Source: Thermobaculum terrenum ATCC BAA-798 (lineage in GTDB: Bacteria > Chloroflexota > Chloroflexia > Thermobaculales > Thermobaculaceae). From it: a DNA stretch of 64,000 nt. Position numbers and translations under genes: made by a program. The DNA is taken from positions 1,010,635 through 1,074,634 of the forward strand of contig NC_013526.1 of NCBI RefSeq assembly GCF_000025005.1. The letters run 5' to 3'. Numbering within the stretch: the stretch's first letter is position 1; each line of letters begins with the position of its first letter. The notes below the pieces were generated by a model. The model did not search any database and was not told where the DNA came from. It was given only the letters and a program-made list of their open reading frames with translations. Below are positions 33,099 to 45,206 of this stretch, in pieces.

Positions 33099-36000
33099 TA
33101 TGCCCTGAGTGTTGGGAGCATATTCGGGAGGAGTAGTTTCAATCCCTTATAGGTAGGCTACGAACCGCCGATATGGCGTGCCAGCCAGCTGGCTGGAATA
33201 CGTTTCAATCCCTTATAGGTAGGCTACGAACGGCGTTCGGCGCGATCACGGATGGCGGGGCGGGCGGTTTCAATCCCTTATAGGTAGGCTACGAACTCGA
33301 GGAGATACGCTATGGTCATCGAACCTGAGACCCGTTTCAATCCCTTATAGGTAGGCTACGAACTGGGACAAATCTGACGCCTTTTTCCGTCTGTACGGCG
33401 GTTTCAATCCCTTATAGGTAGGCTACGAACCTGCCAGAACAGGGTCCACCTCGGAGCATCGGGATCGGTTTCAATCCCTTATAGGTAGGCTACGAACGGC
33501 GAGGCGCACGATGGTGGTGCGCCGGCAGTGGTAGTTTCAATCCCTTATAGGTAGGCTACGAACCAGCTGCTGCGCGCCGAGCTCTACGTCGACTCCGCCT
33601 TGTTTCAATCCCTTATAGGTAGGCTACGAACGCAGAAAAGGATCATCAATAAGATAATCCCGCATCGGGTTTCAATCCCTTATAGGTAGGCTACGAACAG
33701 CCCGCGCCAGTCACCCACGTCCGGAATGTACGTGGTTTCAATCCCTTATAGGTAGGCTACGAACGCGCAAGGGATAGAGAAATTCTAACCAAATTTTAAC
33801 CGTTTCAATCCCTTATAGGTAGGCTACGAACTTGTTAGTGTCGGCATGTTGCCTTGGCTGCTGCATGCGTTTCAATCCCTTATAGGTAGGCTACGAACCA
33901 CTATACCCAGAACACGAAGGAGGTAGAGAAATGGGTTTCAATCCCTTATAGGTAGGCTACGAACGCATATTTGGCAGAAGGCATGCAGGACGTGGAATTT
34001 GGTTTCAATCCCTTATAGGTAGGCTACGAACATCGCTCTGGTACTCTGCGCAGACTCCCAACATCCAGTTTCAATCCCTTATAGGTAGGCTACGAACGCA
34101 AGATGAAGTGGGACTAGATTAGTGTCGAAATTGGGTTTCAATCCCTTATAGGTAGGCTACGAACCTGCTGTCTGGAACTATGGTACTGGTCCGGGCGGTT
34201 CCGTTTCAATCCCTTATAGGTAGGCTACGAACACGTACTGGCATTGAAGGAAGCCTATGAGCAGTTATGGTTTCAATCCCTTATAGGTAGGCTACGAACA
34301 GACGCCATCACTGACGCTGGTGCCGGCCTGGGCGCGTTTCAATCCCTTATAGGTAGGCTACGAACTATCAGCGTGCTGCCGCAGAGAAACATAAGTTTGA
34401 AGTTTCAATCCCTTATAGGTAGGCTACGAACTGGTCGAGTATGTGGGCAGGCAGTGGGGCGTTTACGGGTTTCAATCCCTTATAGGTAGGCTACGAACCA
34501 CGTTCAGCGGTGCTAACGCTGGTACGGTCACTGAGTTTCAATCCCTTATAGGTAGGCTACGAACCCTAAGTGGCGCTTTCCTGAACACCTTTTGGAAGGA
34601 GGTTTCAATCCCTTATAGGTAGGCTACGAACTTTGTTCCTTACTGACCATATCACGGTCGATCCCAACAAGTTTCAATCCCTTATAGGTAGGCTACGAAC
34701 AGGTACGACCTGCGCCTTGCCCGAAATGTTTTCGCGGCGTTTCAATCCCTTATAGGTAGGCTACGAACTCTGCTCACGGTCCATCTCACACCTCCTCATA
34801 GTGGGGTTTCAATCCCTTATAGGTAGGCTACGAACCGAATGAAAGCTATCGCAGCAGGATGCCGCGATACTAGTTTCAATCCCTTATAGGTAGGCTACGA
34901 ACTGTAACTATATAATGTCCAGATGTGTTTTGCCAATTTGTTTCAATCCCTTATAGGTAGGCTACGAACCAATGCAACAACAACACACTGAATGGAGGTA
35001 GACAGAGTTTCAATCCCTTATAGGTAGGCTACGAACCGGAGTACTGGCACAAGCGATATCCGGTGCACCGGAGTTTCAATCCCTTATAGGTAGGCTACGA
35101 ACGGTAAACCGCCCTTTTTCTCACGGTAAATTGCCGGGGTTTCAATCCCTTATAGGTAGGCTACGAACGGTCCGCTCCCTGGACCTGCCTGATCCAGTGG
35201 AGCTCCGTTTCAATCCCTTATAGGTAGGCTACGAACGATCACGAGGCACATGTGGTAGTCCAGCAGCAGCGGTTTCAATCCCTTATAGGTAGGCTACGAA
35301 CGCATCTCGAATGCTCGGGAGGCCATCCAGAAGGCGATGTTTCAATCCCTTATAGGTAGGCTACGAACCTGCGCGCTCTCCTGACGACGTGCTGTATGTG
35401 TACGGGTTTCAATCCCTTATAGGTAGGCTACGAACGCATCGAGAAGTGGGTTCGACGGGGGCTCACGGGACAAGTTTCAATCCCTTATAGGTAGGCTACG
35501 AACAGGGACGGTCCGGCGTGGCGGAATTGAGCGCGATCAGTTTCAATCCCTTATAGGTAGGCTACGAACCAGAGCCTCACCAACCTGTTGTTTTCAGGTG
35601 GCAACCGTTTCAATCCCTTATAGGTAGGCTACGAACCTCCCGTTTCGTTTACAACAGCATAGTAATCGAACAGTTTCAATCCCTTATAGGTAGGCTACGA
35701 ACTGTAACTATATAATGTCCAGATGTGTTTTGCCAATTTGTTTCAATCCCTTATAGGTAGGCTACGAACCAATGCAACAACAACACACTGAATGGAGGTA
35801 GACAGAGTTTCAATCCCTTATAGGTAGGCTACGAACCGGAGTACTGGCACAAGCGATATCCGGTGCACCGGAGTTTCAATCCCTTATAGGTAGGCTACGA
35901 ACCGAAGTAGGCGGGATTATCCTGTGCCCCTATTTCTAGTTTCAATCCCTTATAGGTAGGCTACGAACGTAAACTCCATAGTAGCCATCTAATTCCCCAC

Positions 36001-38094
36001 TCCCGTTTCAATCCCTTATAGGTAGGCTACGAACTATGAGCACAAAATAATCGGCATTGGCTACCATGCTGGTTTCAATCCCTTATAGGTAGGCTACGAA
36101 CGGGAGGAAGCGGCAGCTTGGGTGCCGGCTTGGCAGGGTTTCAATCCCTTATAGGTAGGCTACGAACCTGTGGTTGAGGTACCCAAGAAGGCCGTGGAGG
36201 CGGGTTTCAATCCCTTATAGGTAGGCTACGAACGGGACTACCATGTAGGGATCTATTACCGGCATATCCAGGTTTCAATCCCTTATAGGTAGGCTACGAA
36301 CCTGAGCGGTGGCGCGAGCACCAGGCCCGCCAGTACCGTTTCAATCCCTTATAGGTAGGCTACGAACCCTAATCAGGCCAGTCCAGACCAAGCACGAAGG
36401 GGAGTTTCAATCCCTTATAGGTAGGCTACGAACAGGGGCACAGGATAATCCCACCTACTTCGTGCAGGCGTTTCAATCCCTTATAGGTAGGCTACGAACC
36501 GCACTTGCCGGACTTGGCATCATAGTACCAGCCAAGTTTCAATCCCTTATAGGTAGGCTACGAACTGACCGCATTCAGTGCCTCAAACTGCAACCTCTCC
36601 CGTTTCAATCCCTTATAGGTAGGCTACGAACGGCTGTTCCTCGAAGAAGAATAGCCGCCAGGGGGCCTGTTTCAATCCCTTATAGGTAGGCTACGAACTC
36701 GGAAAAATAGATGCTTTCCAACTCCGCCTGCTGCGTTTCAATCCCTTATAGGTAGGCTACGAACGGTAAACCGCCCTTTTTCTCACGGTAAATTGCCGGG
36801 GTTTCAATCCCTTATAGGTAGGCTACGAACGGTCCGCTCCCTGGACCTGCCTGATCCAGTGGAGCTCCGTTTCAATCCCTTATAGGTAGGCTACGAACGA
36901 TCACGAGGCACATGTGGTAGTCCAGCAGCAGCGGTTTCAATCCCTTATAGGTAGGCTACGAACGGATCAGAATCGATGCACAGAGTTTCGCCAAGGCTTT
37001 GTTTCAATCCCTTATAGGTAGGCTACGAACTGTATAACGCCGTGCTCGTCACGCACCTCGAGAAGGGCGTTTCAATCCCTTATAGGTAGGCTACGAACAG
37101 GGACGGTCCGGCGTGGCGGAATTGAGCGCGATCAGTTTCAATCCCTTATAGGTAGGCTACGAACCAGAGCCTCACCAACCTGTTGTTTTCAGGTGGCAAC
37201 CGTTTCAATCCCTTATAGGTAGGCTACGAACCTCCCGTTTCGTTTACAACAGCATAGTAATCGAACAGTTTCAATCCCTTATAGGTAGGCTACGAACCGG
37301 GTGTGTGTCGGTCGTCATCGTTACCTCCTTCCGGTTTCAATCCCTTATAGGTAGGCTACGAACCTGGGAGGCGATGTGCCCTGCCCGCGGTGCGAGGAGG
37401 GTTTCAATCCCTTATAGGTAGGCTACGAACGATTCTACGGTAGGCTATCATGAATTTCACAGGAGGGTTTCAATCCCTTATAGGTAGGCTACGAACCCTA
37501 GTGCTGGCCTCAGGGGGGTTGTAGCCCCACCCCGTTTCAATCCCTTATAGGTAGGCTACGAACGGGTCCACGTGGATTGCAACATGCACAGGGTGCGGCG
37601 TTTCAATCCCTTATAGGTAGGCTACGAACCGGCCTACGCTCGGTGTTGACCATCTCTGCACACCCCGTTTCAATCCCTTATAGGTAGGCTACGAACGTGT
37701 GGGCTTGTGATTGGTCTCGGCTGTAGGGATGGGTTTCAATCCCTTATAGGTAGGCTACGAACCCTGGGGCAAGGACAGCACGGTGCTGCTGCACCTGGGT
37801 TTCAATCCCTTATAGGTAGGCTACGAACTTCAGGGTTCAGGGCTACCAGGGAGACGACGTCTCCCGTTTCAATCCCTTATAGGTAGGCTACGAACGTTAC
37901 CTACTCCCTCTTTTTTTGTGCCCGCAACCTTGGTTTCAATCCCTTATAGGTAGGCTACGAACGATGCCGGATACACGCGCGCCGGTGATGTATCGGAGGT
38001 TTCAATCCCTTATAGGTAGGCTACGAACTCAAGATCAGTGATATACAGACCACCGGCGTCATCCGTTTCAATCCCTTATAGGTAGGCTACGAAC

Positions 38095-38110
38095 TAGGTA
38101 GGCTACGAAC
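38095..38110 (-). repeat. truncated CRISPR repeat inside a spacer position
   Basis: Sixteen bases (TAGGTAGGCTACGAAC) directly repeat the end of the preceding unit, so this spacer is part repeat-derived. Probably slippage or faulty integration. Confidence 0.75.
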
Positions 38111-38560
38111 GAATGTCCATCGCCACAACCCGTTTCAATCCCTTATAGGTAGGCTACGAACTATCATAGAGGTATCACACAATCAGGAGGCTAAAAAGTT
38201 TCAATCCCTTATAGGTAGGCTACGAACCTGGTTTGGTGGCTGCGTACAATCCGCAAGATAAGAGGTTTCAATCCCTTATAGGTAGGCTACGAACCAACCT
38301 ATTGGCATGGAAAATTCCTTGGCAACCTATGTTTCAATCCCTTATAGGTAGGCTACGAACAGCCAACGCCGATTATTTTGTGCTCATACAGACCGCGTTT
38401 CAATCCCTTATAGGTAGGCTACGAACGAATTCGTGGACCCGGAGACGGACACGGAGAGCGCCGTTTCAATCCCTTATAGGTAGGCTACGAACTTGGCGTT
38501 GATCTCGACTATGACGACCCTGCAGCCGTGTTTCAATCCCTTATAGGTAGGCTACGAACA

Positions 38561-38583
38561 CCCCTTATAGGTAGGCTACGAAC
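38561..38583 (-). repeat. second truncated CRISPR repeat
   Basis: The last 22 bases of the repeat (from CCCTTATAGG to CTACGAAC) recur after one unit, separated only by an AC. Same type of event as at 38095. Confidence 0.75.
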
Positions 38584-41500
38584 GTGCTCTGGATTGGCAG
38601 GGTCAAACGTCTCGCTTTCAGTTTCAATCCCTTATAGGTAGGCTACGAACCATGACCGGCATCTACCTCACCTCCTACGCTATGCCCGGTTTCAATCCCT
38701 TATAGGTAGGCTACGAACGTCCCAGGAGCGGGTGGGTGACCTCTATGTGGTCACGGGTTTCAATCCCTTATAGGTAGGCTACGAACGAACACATGTTCTA
38801 CACTCACGCGTCTTCCAGCATGGTTTCAATCCCTTATAGGTAGGCTACGAACTGGTAGCATGCTACGATATAGACGTCGAAATCTAACGTTTCAATCCCT
38901 TATAGGTAGGCTACGAACGCGCTATCCCCTCTGGGCCGCACGCACGCACCTGTGTTTCAATCCCTTATAGGTAGGCTACGAACGGATCAGAATCGATGCA
39001 CAGAGTTTCGCCAAGGCTTTGTTTCAATCCCTTATAGGTAGGCTACGAACTGTACACAAGGGCGTTGTTGCTTCCATCATTGTTTCGTTTCAATCCCTTA
39101 TAGGTAGGCTACGAACTCGAATTATGTGTTCGTGGACCCGGACACGGAGAGCGCCGTTTCAATCCCTTATAGGTAGGCTACGAACAAAATGGGGATCTAG
39201 AACATTACAGGAGAAGGAGAAGTTTCAATCCCTTATAGGTAGGCTACGAACTACACGCCTCTGGATGGAGGCGTGCAGGCGGACGTGGGTTTCAATCCCT
39301 TATAGGTAGGCTACGAACCTCAGTACGTGGTAGAGGTTCTCAGCGAACAGCTGCGTTTCAATCCCTTATAGGTAGGCTACGAACTACCATCGGGGCTGTA
39401 GTATACTTCGCCCCGGTCAGGTTTCAATCCCTTATAGGTAGGCTACGAACACGAACCTCCTTTCCACTAAGCGTTGAAACAATCAGTTTCAATCCCTTAT
39501 AGGTAGGCTACGAACTACCAATCGGAACGCTTCTTGCAATTGCTGGAATCACGTTTCAATCCCTTATAGGTAGGCTACGAACATCCACATATGCGCCGAG
39601 GGGGGTTTCGACCCCGAGGTTTCAATCCCTTATAGGTAGGCTACGAACTTGATGCCAATAGTATGTATCCATCCGTCATGTTGCAGTTTCAATCCCTTAT
39701 AGGTAGGCTACGAACGCACCCCCGGAGAAGCTGCTAAAGAAAAGCTAGGCAGTTTCAATCCCTTATAGGTAGGCTACGAACTTTAGAACACTTGCACTTT
39801 TATTGCTTGTTAAGTAAGTTTCAATCCCTTATAGGTAGGCTACGAACCAGAAAACATAATGGCGGTTACGGTTGATGGTAGGCGTTTCAATCCCTTATAG
39901 GTAGGCTACGAACCTTTATCCGTGTCGAGCCCCTCGAGGAGGCCTCTGTAGTTTCAATCCCTTATAGGTAGGCTACGAACGTGACCGGCAAGCGTTACGA
40001 TATGCACGTGGGTGGGTTTCAATCCCTTATAGGTAGGCTACGAACCGACCGTCGGGGCTGTAGTATACTTCGCCCCGTTCGGGTTTCAATCCCTTATAGG
40101 TAGGCTACGAACGGATTATAGCATCACATACAGACGGGAGGTGTGAGAGTTTCAATCCCTTATAGGTAGGCTACGAACAACTCGTGTCACACGAGGGGCT
40201 GAATTCGGTACCTGGTTTCAATCCCTTATAGGTAGGCTACGAACTGGTCTCGCGCACGAGTTGGCGCACCGTGAAAGGAGGTTTCAATCCCTTATAGGTA
40301 GGCTACGAACCTCGGGGACGTCGTCCCCCTGGCAACCTTGAACCCGTTTCAATCCCTTATAGGTAGGCTACGAACTGGTATCTGGTACATCTCGGAGGGC
40401 CCGGCTTGATAGGCGTTTCAATCCCTTATAGGTAGGCTACGAACCTTCATCAGAGTAGGAGACCTCAAAGCGCTCTTCGTGGTTTCAATCCCTTATAGGT
40501 AGGCTACGAACCAAATGGTATACCTTGTGCGCGCAAACTACGCGCGACGTTTCAATCCCTTATAGGTAGGCTACGAACTTCCCACTCATCCCAATGTTCA
40601 CAGTCGAAGATAAAGGTTTCAATCCCTTATAGGTAGGCTACGAACAAGACCCTTCATCGCCGTGGAGGCCATCGATCATCGAGTTTCAATCCCTTATAGG
40701 TAGGCTACGAACGGCAAATGGAAATTACCCCGCGACAGAAAATTTTCGTGTTTCAATCCCTTATAGGTAGGCTACGAACGTTTATCACAGACCTAGAAAC
40801 AGTCGACCCCAACTAGTTTCAATCCCTTATAGGTAGGCTACGAACCAGGTTGGCAAATCTCGCGGGAGAAGGAGGTGAGCCCCAGTTTCAATCCCTTATA
40901 GGTAGGCTACGAACATCCGGACATTATATAGTTACAAAGGAGCAGAAAAAGTTTCAATCCCTTATAGGTAGGCTACGAACAGTGAGATAAGGGTACCGAA
41001 AGTATTTGTGATAGGTAGTTTCAATCCCTTATAGGTAGGCTACGAACTTTCCTAAATGCACATAAAAAGAAAGGAGTGGGCAAAGTTTCAATCCCTTATA
41101 GGTAGGCTACGAACGCTACTGGTGCTCAGTCGATCCATAGGGCTCGCTCCATGTTTCAATCCCTTATAGGTAGGCTACGAACTAATTTTTTGTCTCGGGA
41201 TTCTACGGTAGGCTATCAGGTTTCAATCCCTTATAGGTAGGCTACGAACCATATTTCACGCGCGGGGAGTACGGTTATGTCGAGTAGTTTCAATCCCTTA
41301 TAGGTAGGCTACGAACCCGAGGTGGAGGCGGCTTGGGACGTGGTGCTGGCTTCGTTTCAATCCCTTATAGGTAGGCTACGAACTCCCCGCAAATACAACC
41401 CGGAAGATTCCATCCTGGACCGTTTCAATCCCTTATAGGTAGGCTACGAACTGGAGTTCGAGCTGCGCCCGCTGCGACAGATGCCGGAAGTTTCAATCCC

Positions 41501-42917
41501 TTATAGGTAGGCTACGAACTCGAGCGAATTTTGGAGAATTTTTTGGAAAAAAATCGTTTCAATCCCTTATAGGTAGGCTACGAACCCTCAGCACAATATA
41601 CAAGTGGTTGTAGGGTACCCCTGTTTCAATCCCTTATAGGTAGGCTACGAACAAAATAGCCCCTAGTACATATGTGCTAGTTCCCCTGTTTCAATCCCTT
41701 ATAGGTAGGCTACGAACCACCGACCTCAGGGAGTTCCCGAAGGTCGGTGGAGCCGTTTCAATCCCTTATAGGTAGGCTACGAACAAAATAGCCCCTAGTA
41801 CATATGTGCTAGTTCCCCTGTTTCAATCCCTTATAGGTAGGCTACGAACTATCATAGAGGTATCACACAATCAGGAGGCTCAAAAGTTTCAATCCCTTAT
41901 AGGTAGGCTACGAACCTCCTGGGTCCGTAGAAGTTCACGGACCCTTTCCCTTGGTTTCAATCCCTTATAGGTAGGCTACGAACTCGTTGTGATATATGCG
42001 GAGAGGCACTAGTTACGCGTTTCAATCCCTTATAGGTAGGCTACGAACGCTTCACCTCCTCAGATGTCCGACAGTGGTCAGAAAGTTTCAATCCCTTATA
42101 GGTAGGCTACGAACGTATTCCCTCTATTCCGCTCTGCTGTCCGTGCAGGAGTTTCAATCCCTTATAGGTAGGCTACGAACCCAGGGCGCTCTCCAATATT
42201 GGGGATCTCTACCTATGTTTCAATCCCTTATAGGTAGGCTACGAACCTCTGGGGCCCGCCAGGCACAGGGAAGACCGCCACCGGTTTCAATCCCTTATAG
42301 GTAGGCTACGAACGACTCGTGCACGCCGAGCAGCTGCGCCACCTGGCCGGGTTTCAATCCCTTATAGGTAGGCTACGAACGGCGCAGCGGCTGCAGGAGC
42401 TCGGGGACATGCTGGCGTTTCAATCCCTTATAGGTAGGCTACGAACAGGCTCGCCGGGTGCAGGAGTGGATAGCGGAGTACCGTTTCAATCCCTTATAGG
42501 TAGGCTACGAACCCGACCGTATTTTCCAGGAGATCGAGCGCAGGCTGTGTTTCAATCCCTTATAGGTAGGCTACGAACTCAAAACTGAATAGCCAACACG
42601 CGATACCCGTACCAGGTTTCAATCCCTTATAGGTAGGCTACGAACGAACACTGTACCAATCTGTGGCAGCATGGGCAGGAATGTTTCAATCCCTTATAGG
42701 TAGGCTACGAACCGAACAAGACTGCTTGATAGGATACCTATCACGATAGTTTCAATCCCTTATAGGTAGGCTACGAACCGTTTCCAAGGATATTCCCTAT
42801 TCAGTTTTGGTTGGGTTTCAATCCCTTATAGGTAGGCTACGAACAAATAGTTTGTCAATAGTTTAGCAAGCGAATTTCTAGTTTCAATCCCTTATAGGTA
42901 GGCTACGAACTAAGGAA

Positions 42918-42946
42918 AGTATAAGCGGGATGCGGGGAAAATGCAA
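42918..42946 (-). promoter_or_regulatory. CRISPR leader promoter
   Basis: On the minus strand TTGCAT (42941-42946), 17-bp spacer, TATACT (42918-42923). Transcription would begin about 42911, right at the first repeat, and run through the array. Confidence 0.75.
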
Positions 42947-43032
42947 GAGGGTAATAAGGGGAAAAAGAGGGGATGTGAGGGGGGTGGTGGAGGTAAGTGC
43001 AGGTATTATGCGGAGTTAGGGGCAGGCAGGGG

Positions 43033-43078
43033 GTGTGTCGACCTCCCGGGGGTACTACAGGATTGGAGGTCGACACAC
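43033..43078. repeat. 14-bp inverted repeat in the CRISPR leader region
   Basis: GTGTGTCGACCTCC (43033-43046) and GGAGGTCGACACAC (43065-43078), perfect complements with an 18-nt loop, about 120 bp from the first repeat. Could be a terminator protecting the leader or a protein-binding site. Confidence 0.55.
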
Positions 43079-43544
43079 TGCCCCCTCCCCACTCCTCTTC
43101 CACCACGCAGTGGTGTAAGGGGTATCCCCTCCTCCTGGGTCCCCAGACGATCCATGATCGTCTAGGGTGTTCCTGCCTCTCCATGACCTCACCACCCCCA
43201 CAAAGCTGCACCATGGTGCCATCCAGGGAGGTTGTGGAGAACATATGGGAGCTCTGAGGTGTCCTGACATGTCCTAAGGCCCCCTCTCCCCTGGCCCCTC
43301 TCCCACCACTGGAGAGGGGAACGCTGGGTGGTGTCCAGGGAACTTGGATATGGGTTGGGTCATGGAGGGATTTAGAGAGGTGGGTTGGGGATGGAGTTGG
43401 AGAGGATGAGGGAGGGTGGCCGACTGAGGTAGTGGGAGGACAAGGGCCACCCCCCTGCTGGAGAGGGACCGGTTGGGGAGGGGAGTGGGCCTGGAGGGTT
43501 TGGGGATGGAGTTGGGGTGGTTGAAGAGGGTAGCATTTATGGTA

Positions 43545-43589
43545 AATTCCCGATTTCCCGGTCCCTTAACAATCGGGAAATCGGGAATT
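43545..43589. repeat. dispersed hairpin element, copy 1
   Basis: Forty-five bp inverted repeat: AATTCCCGATTTCCCG, a centre with CTTAA, then CGGGAAATCGGGAATT. Preceded by TTATGGTA, as in copies 2 and (inverted) 3. Confidence 0.75.
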
Positions 43590-43912
43590 ACTTCGGAGGG
43601 GTCCGTCGTGAGAGGGATGCATGGGGCCTGGGGGCTGGAGGTGACCCTGCGCTGAGGAGTAATTAGAAGTAGATATATCAAGGCCTGCGTGTGGCCCGGG
43701 AGTGAGGTATCGGGGCCAGAGGAGGCCGCCTGTCCCACGATGGACGGAAGCCTGGCAGGACCAGAGGTGCCCCTTGCCCGCAACTACACCCTGGGATTGC
43801 TCCGCAGGAAACAACGCCACAGACGGATGCCTGAGCGCAGGATCATGAGGACTTCCCTCAGGCGATGCTACCACCATGGTGCGGGGTATCACTCATCTAC
43901 AGCATTATGGTA

Positions 43913-43957
43913 AATTCCCGAATTCCCGGTTCTTAAGTAATCGGGAAATCGGGAATT
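43913..43957. repeat. dispersed hairpin element, copy 2
   Basis: Same 45-bp inverted repeat with centre GTTCTTAAGTAA, preceded by TTATGGTA. Left arm has AATTCCCGAATTCCCG, one base different from copy 1. Confidence 0.75.
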
Positions 43958-44161
43958 GCACATAAGTACTGTCCTCGCAGGTCACGTCTGTGGAGTGCCT
44001 TCCCGGCTGCCGGCTCACGAGGTCGCACCTCCCTCCTTGCCCCACCACCGACTTGAGGGGAAGACTCCTGGAGCTGATGTGCGGCAAGGGGAGGAGGCAG
44101 GGAGTGGACATGAGGACATTGAAACGACCTATGAAAATCTATTTCGGAGAAAAACGACTCA

Positions 44162-44191
44162 GTTCGTAGCCTACCTATAAGGGATTGAAAC
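44162..44191 (+). repeat. solitary CRISPR repeat, inverted relative to the array
   Basis: A perfect 30-bp copy of the array repeat in the opposite orientation, so it reads GTTCGTAGCC...ATTGAAAC on the plus strand. It stands alone 1.25 kb beyond the leader; no second repeat follows. The upstream DNA does not resemble the array leader. Confidence 0.92.
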
Positions 44192-44525
44192 AAATAAATG
44201 AGGACTGTGTGCCCTGCATGTCCGGAGGTGGAGTTCTTACAGCTGCAGGTGCATTGGGTGAGGGAGTTTGGCTTGTCCCGTGACCGGCTAGCAAGTGTCG
44301 CGAGCGCGCCGGACGGCCTGATGGTGGAGTTTGATGCTGAGAGTCTTGGGTGCGGACTTCTCTGAAGGGCCCTTGGGAGGCGCATCGAGGGGCACGATGT
44401 GCTAGCTGTGCAGGGCCGCGCCTACTGAAGCTCTATATGCGGGGGCTGGGTGCTCCTGCAGGGTTGGCCTCCGCCGCTGATATGCGTAGAGCGATTCGCT
44501 AGAATCTGGCGCTGTTCGGGACGGG

Positions 44526-45206
44526 CTACTCTGGTGTGGTGTGGATGGAGGAGATCCTCTCGGGGTCGCTTCGCCACACCAGGTAGGAGTAGAGCGTCAG
44601 CCAGATGACGTCCGCCACCAGCAGGAGGATCGCCCCAAGCACGAGCCAGCCATAGGGAGCTATCACACCCGCAAGGGCTATCAGCAGGCCCAGCGGGGTC
44701 ATCGTGAGACCCGCCATCCTGTGGGTCCTCACCCAGGAGCGTTTGCTGGCTAGCGTCCAGGGCGTACGTACCCCCACGAACCAGTTGGGGCGGATCTTCC
44801 CCATGAGGTTGCCCAGCAGCGCCATCGCCAGCCCGAGGGCGATCGCCAGCACCCGCACCATGTTGACCTCCAGTCCCAGCGCCCACAGCAGGACGATGGC
44901 GTGGACTACCCCCATCATCAGGAGGATCACCAGACGGATGATGTAGTACGGCGTGGTGAACTGCCTGTAGTTGGCCCTGCCAGGATCGATGTTGGGCAGC
45001 AGCACCATCAGCAGGTAGATGCCCAGCGCTACCGCCGGCAGGAGGAATAGTCCCGGGAGCTTGCTCGCGTACTCGTCCGGCCTGCCCGAGATGTCCCAGT
45101 GGATGGGCACGCGCTGTGGGGCGAAGGGCCACACGATGAGGGAGCCCACGAGCATGAGCGCTATGATCGTCAGGTGTGGCCAGTCCTTTCTAAGGGGTAC
45201 TACCAT
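44526..45206 (-). CDS. SdpI/DUF1648-family membrane protein
   Basis: 226 residues, about six membrane segments. The N-terminal part has the DUF1648 signature VPIHWDISGRPDEYASK; the C-terminal part has the SdpI signature MGKIRPNWFVGVRTPWTLAS followed by W..TH...G. In Bacillus, SdpI gives immunity to the SdpC toxin and binds the repressor SdpR. ATG 45206 overlaps the ArsR gene by 17 nt, the same arrangement as sdpRI. No toxin gene of the SdpC type was seen nearby, so it may serve signalling or a different toxin. Confidence 0.88.
   Translation of the reverse strand: MVVPLRKDWPHLTIIALMLVGSLIVWPFAPQRVPIHWDISGRPDEYASKLPGLFLLPAVALGIYLLMVLLPNIDPGRANYRQFTTPYYIIRLVILLMMGVVHAIVLLWALGLEVNMVRVLAIALGLAMALLGNLMGKIRPNWFVGVRTPWTLASKRSWVRTHRMAGLTMTPLGLLIALAGVIAPYGWLVLGAILLLVADVIWLTLYSYLVWRSDPERISSIHTTPE

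Larger units (their letters stand above)
33136..42910 (-). CRISPR. CRISPR array, about 147 repeats, no adjacent cas genes
   Basis: Repeats are 30 bp, beginning GTTTCAATCC and ending AGGTAGGCTACGAAC on the plus strand; I counted 147 near-identical copies with spacers mostly 34-39 nt. In the other orientation the repeat ends in GGATTGAAAC, the usual 5' handle end of type I/III crRNAs, so the array is transcribed on the minus strand, from a leader at the 42.9-kb side. A consensus promoter lies just outside the last repeat there and decayed repeats lie at the opposite end. Several spacers are duplicated. No Cas protein is encoded anywhere in the window, so processing must be in trans. Confidence 0.98.
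42911..44525. other. leader-side non-coding region
   Basis: About 1.6 kb with no convincing gene; the open frames here have no family features or start sites. It holds the CRISPR leader (pyrimidine-rich on the minus strand), a long inverted repeat (43033-43078), a GACGATC/GATCGTC hairpin near 43146-43162, a CCCCTCTCC-type hairpin near 43268-43320, two copies of the dispersed hairpin element (43545, 43913) and a solitary inverted CRISPR repeat (44162). Confidence 0.6.

Noticed and set aside
34244..42588. Repeated FQSLIGRLRT peptides in open frames
   Set aside because: They are translations of the CRISPR repeat, not proteins.
43274..44385. Open frames of 100-170 codons in the CRISPR leader region
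   Set aside because: They cross hairpin elements or the solitary repeat and show no ribosome-binding sites, domains or consistent codon use.
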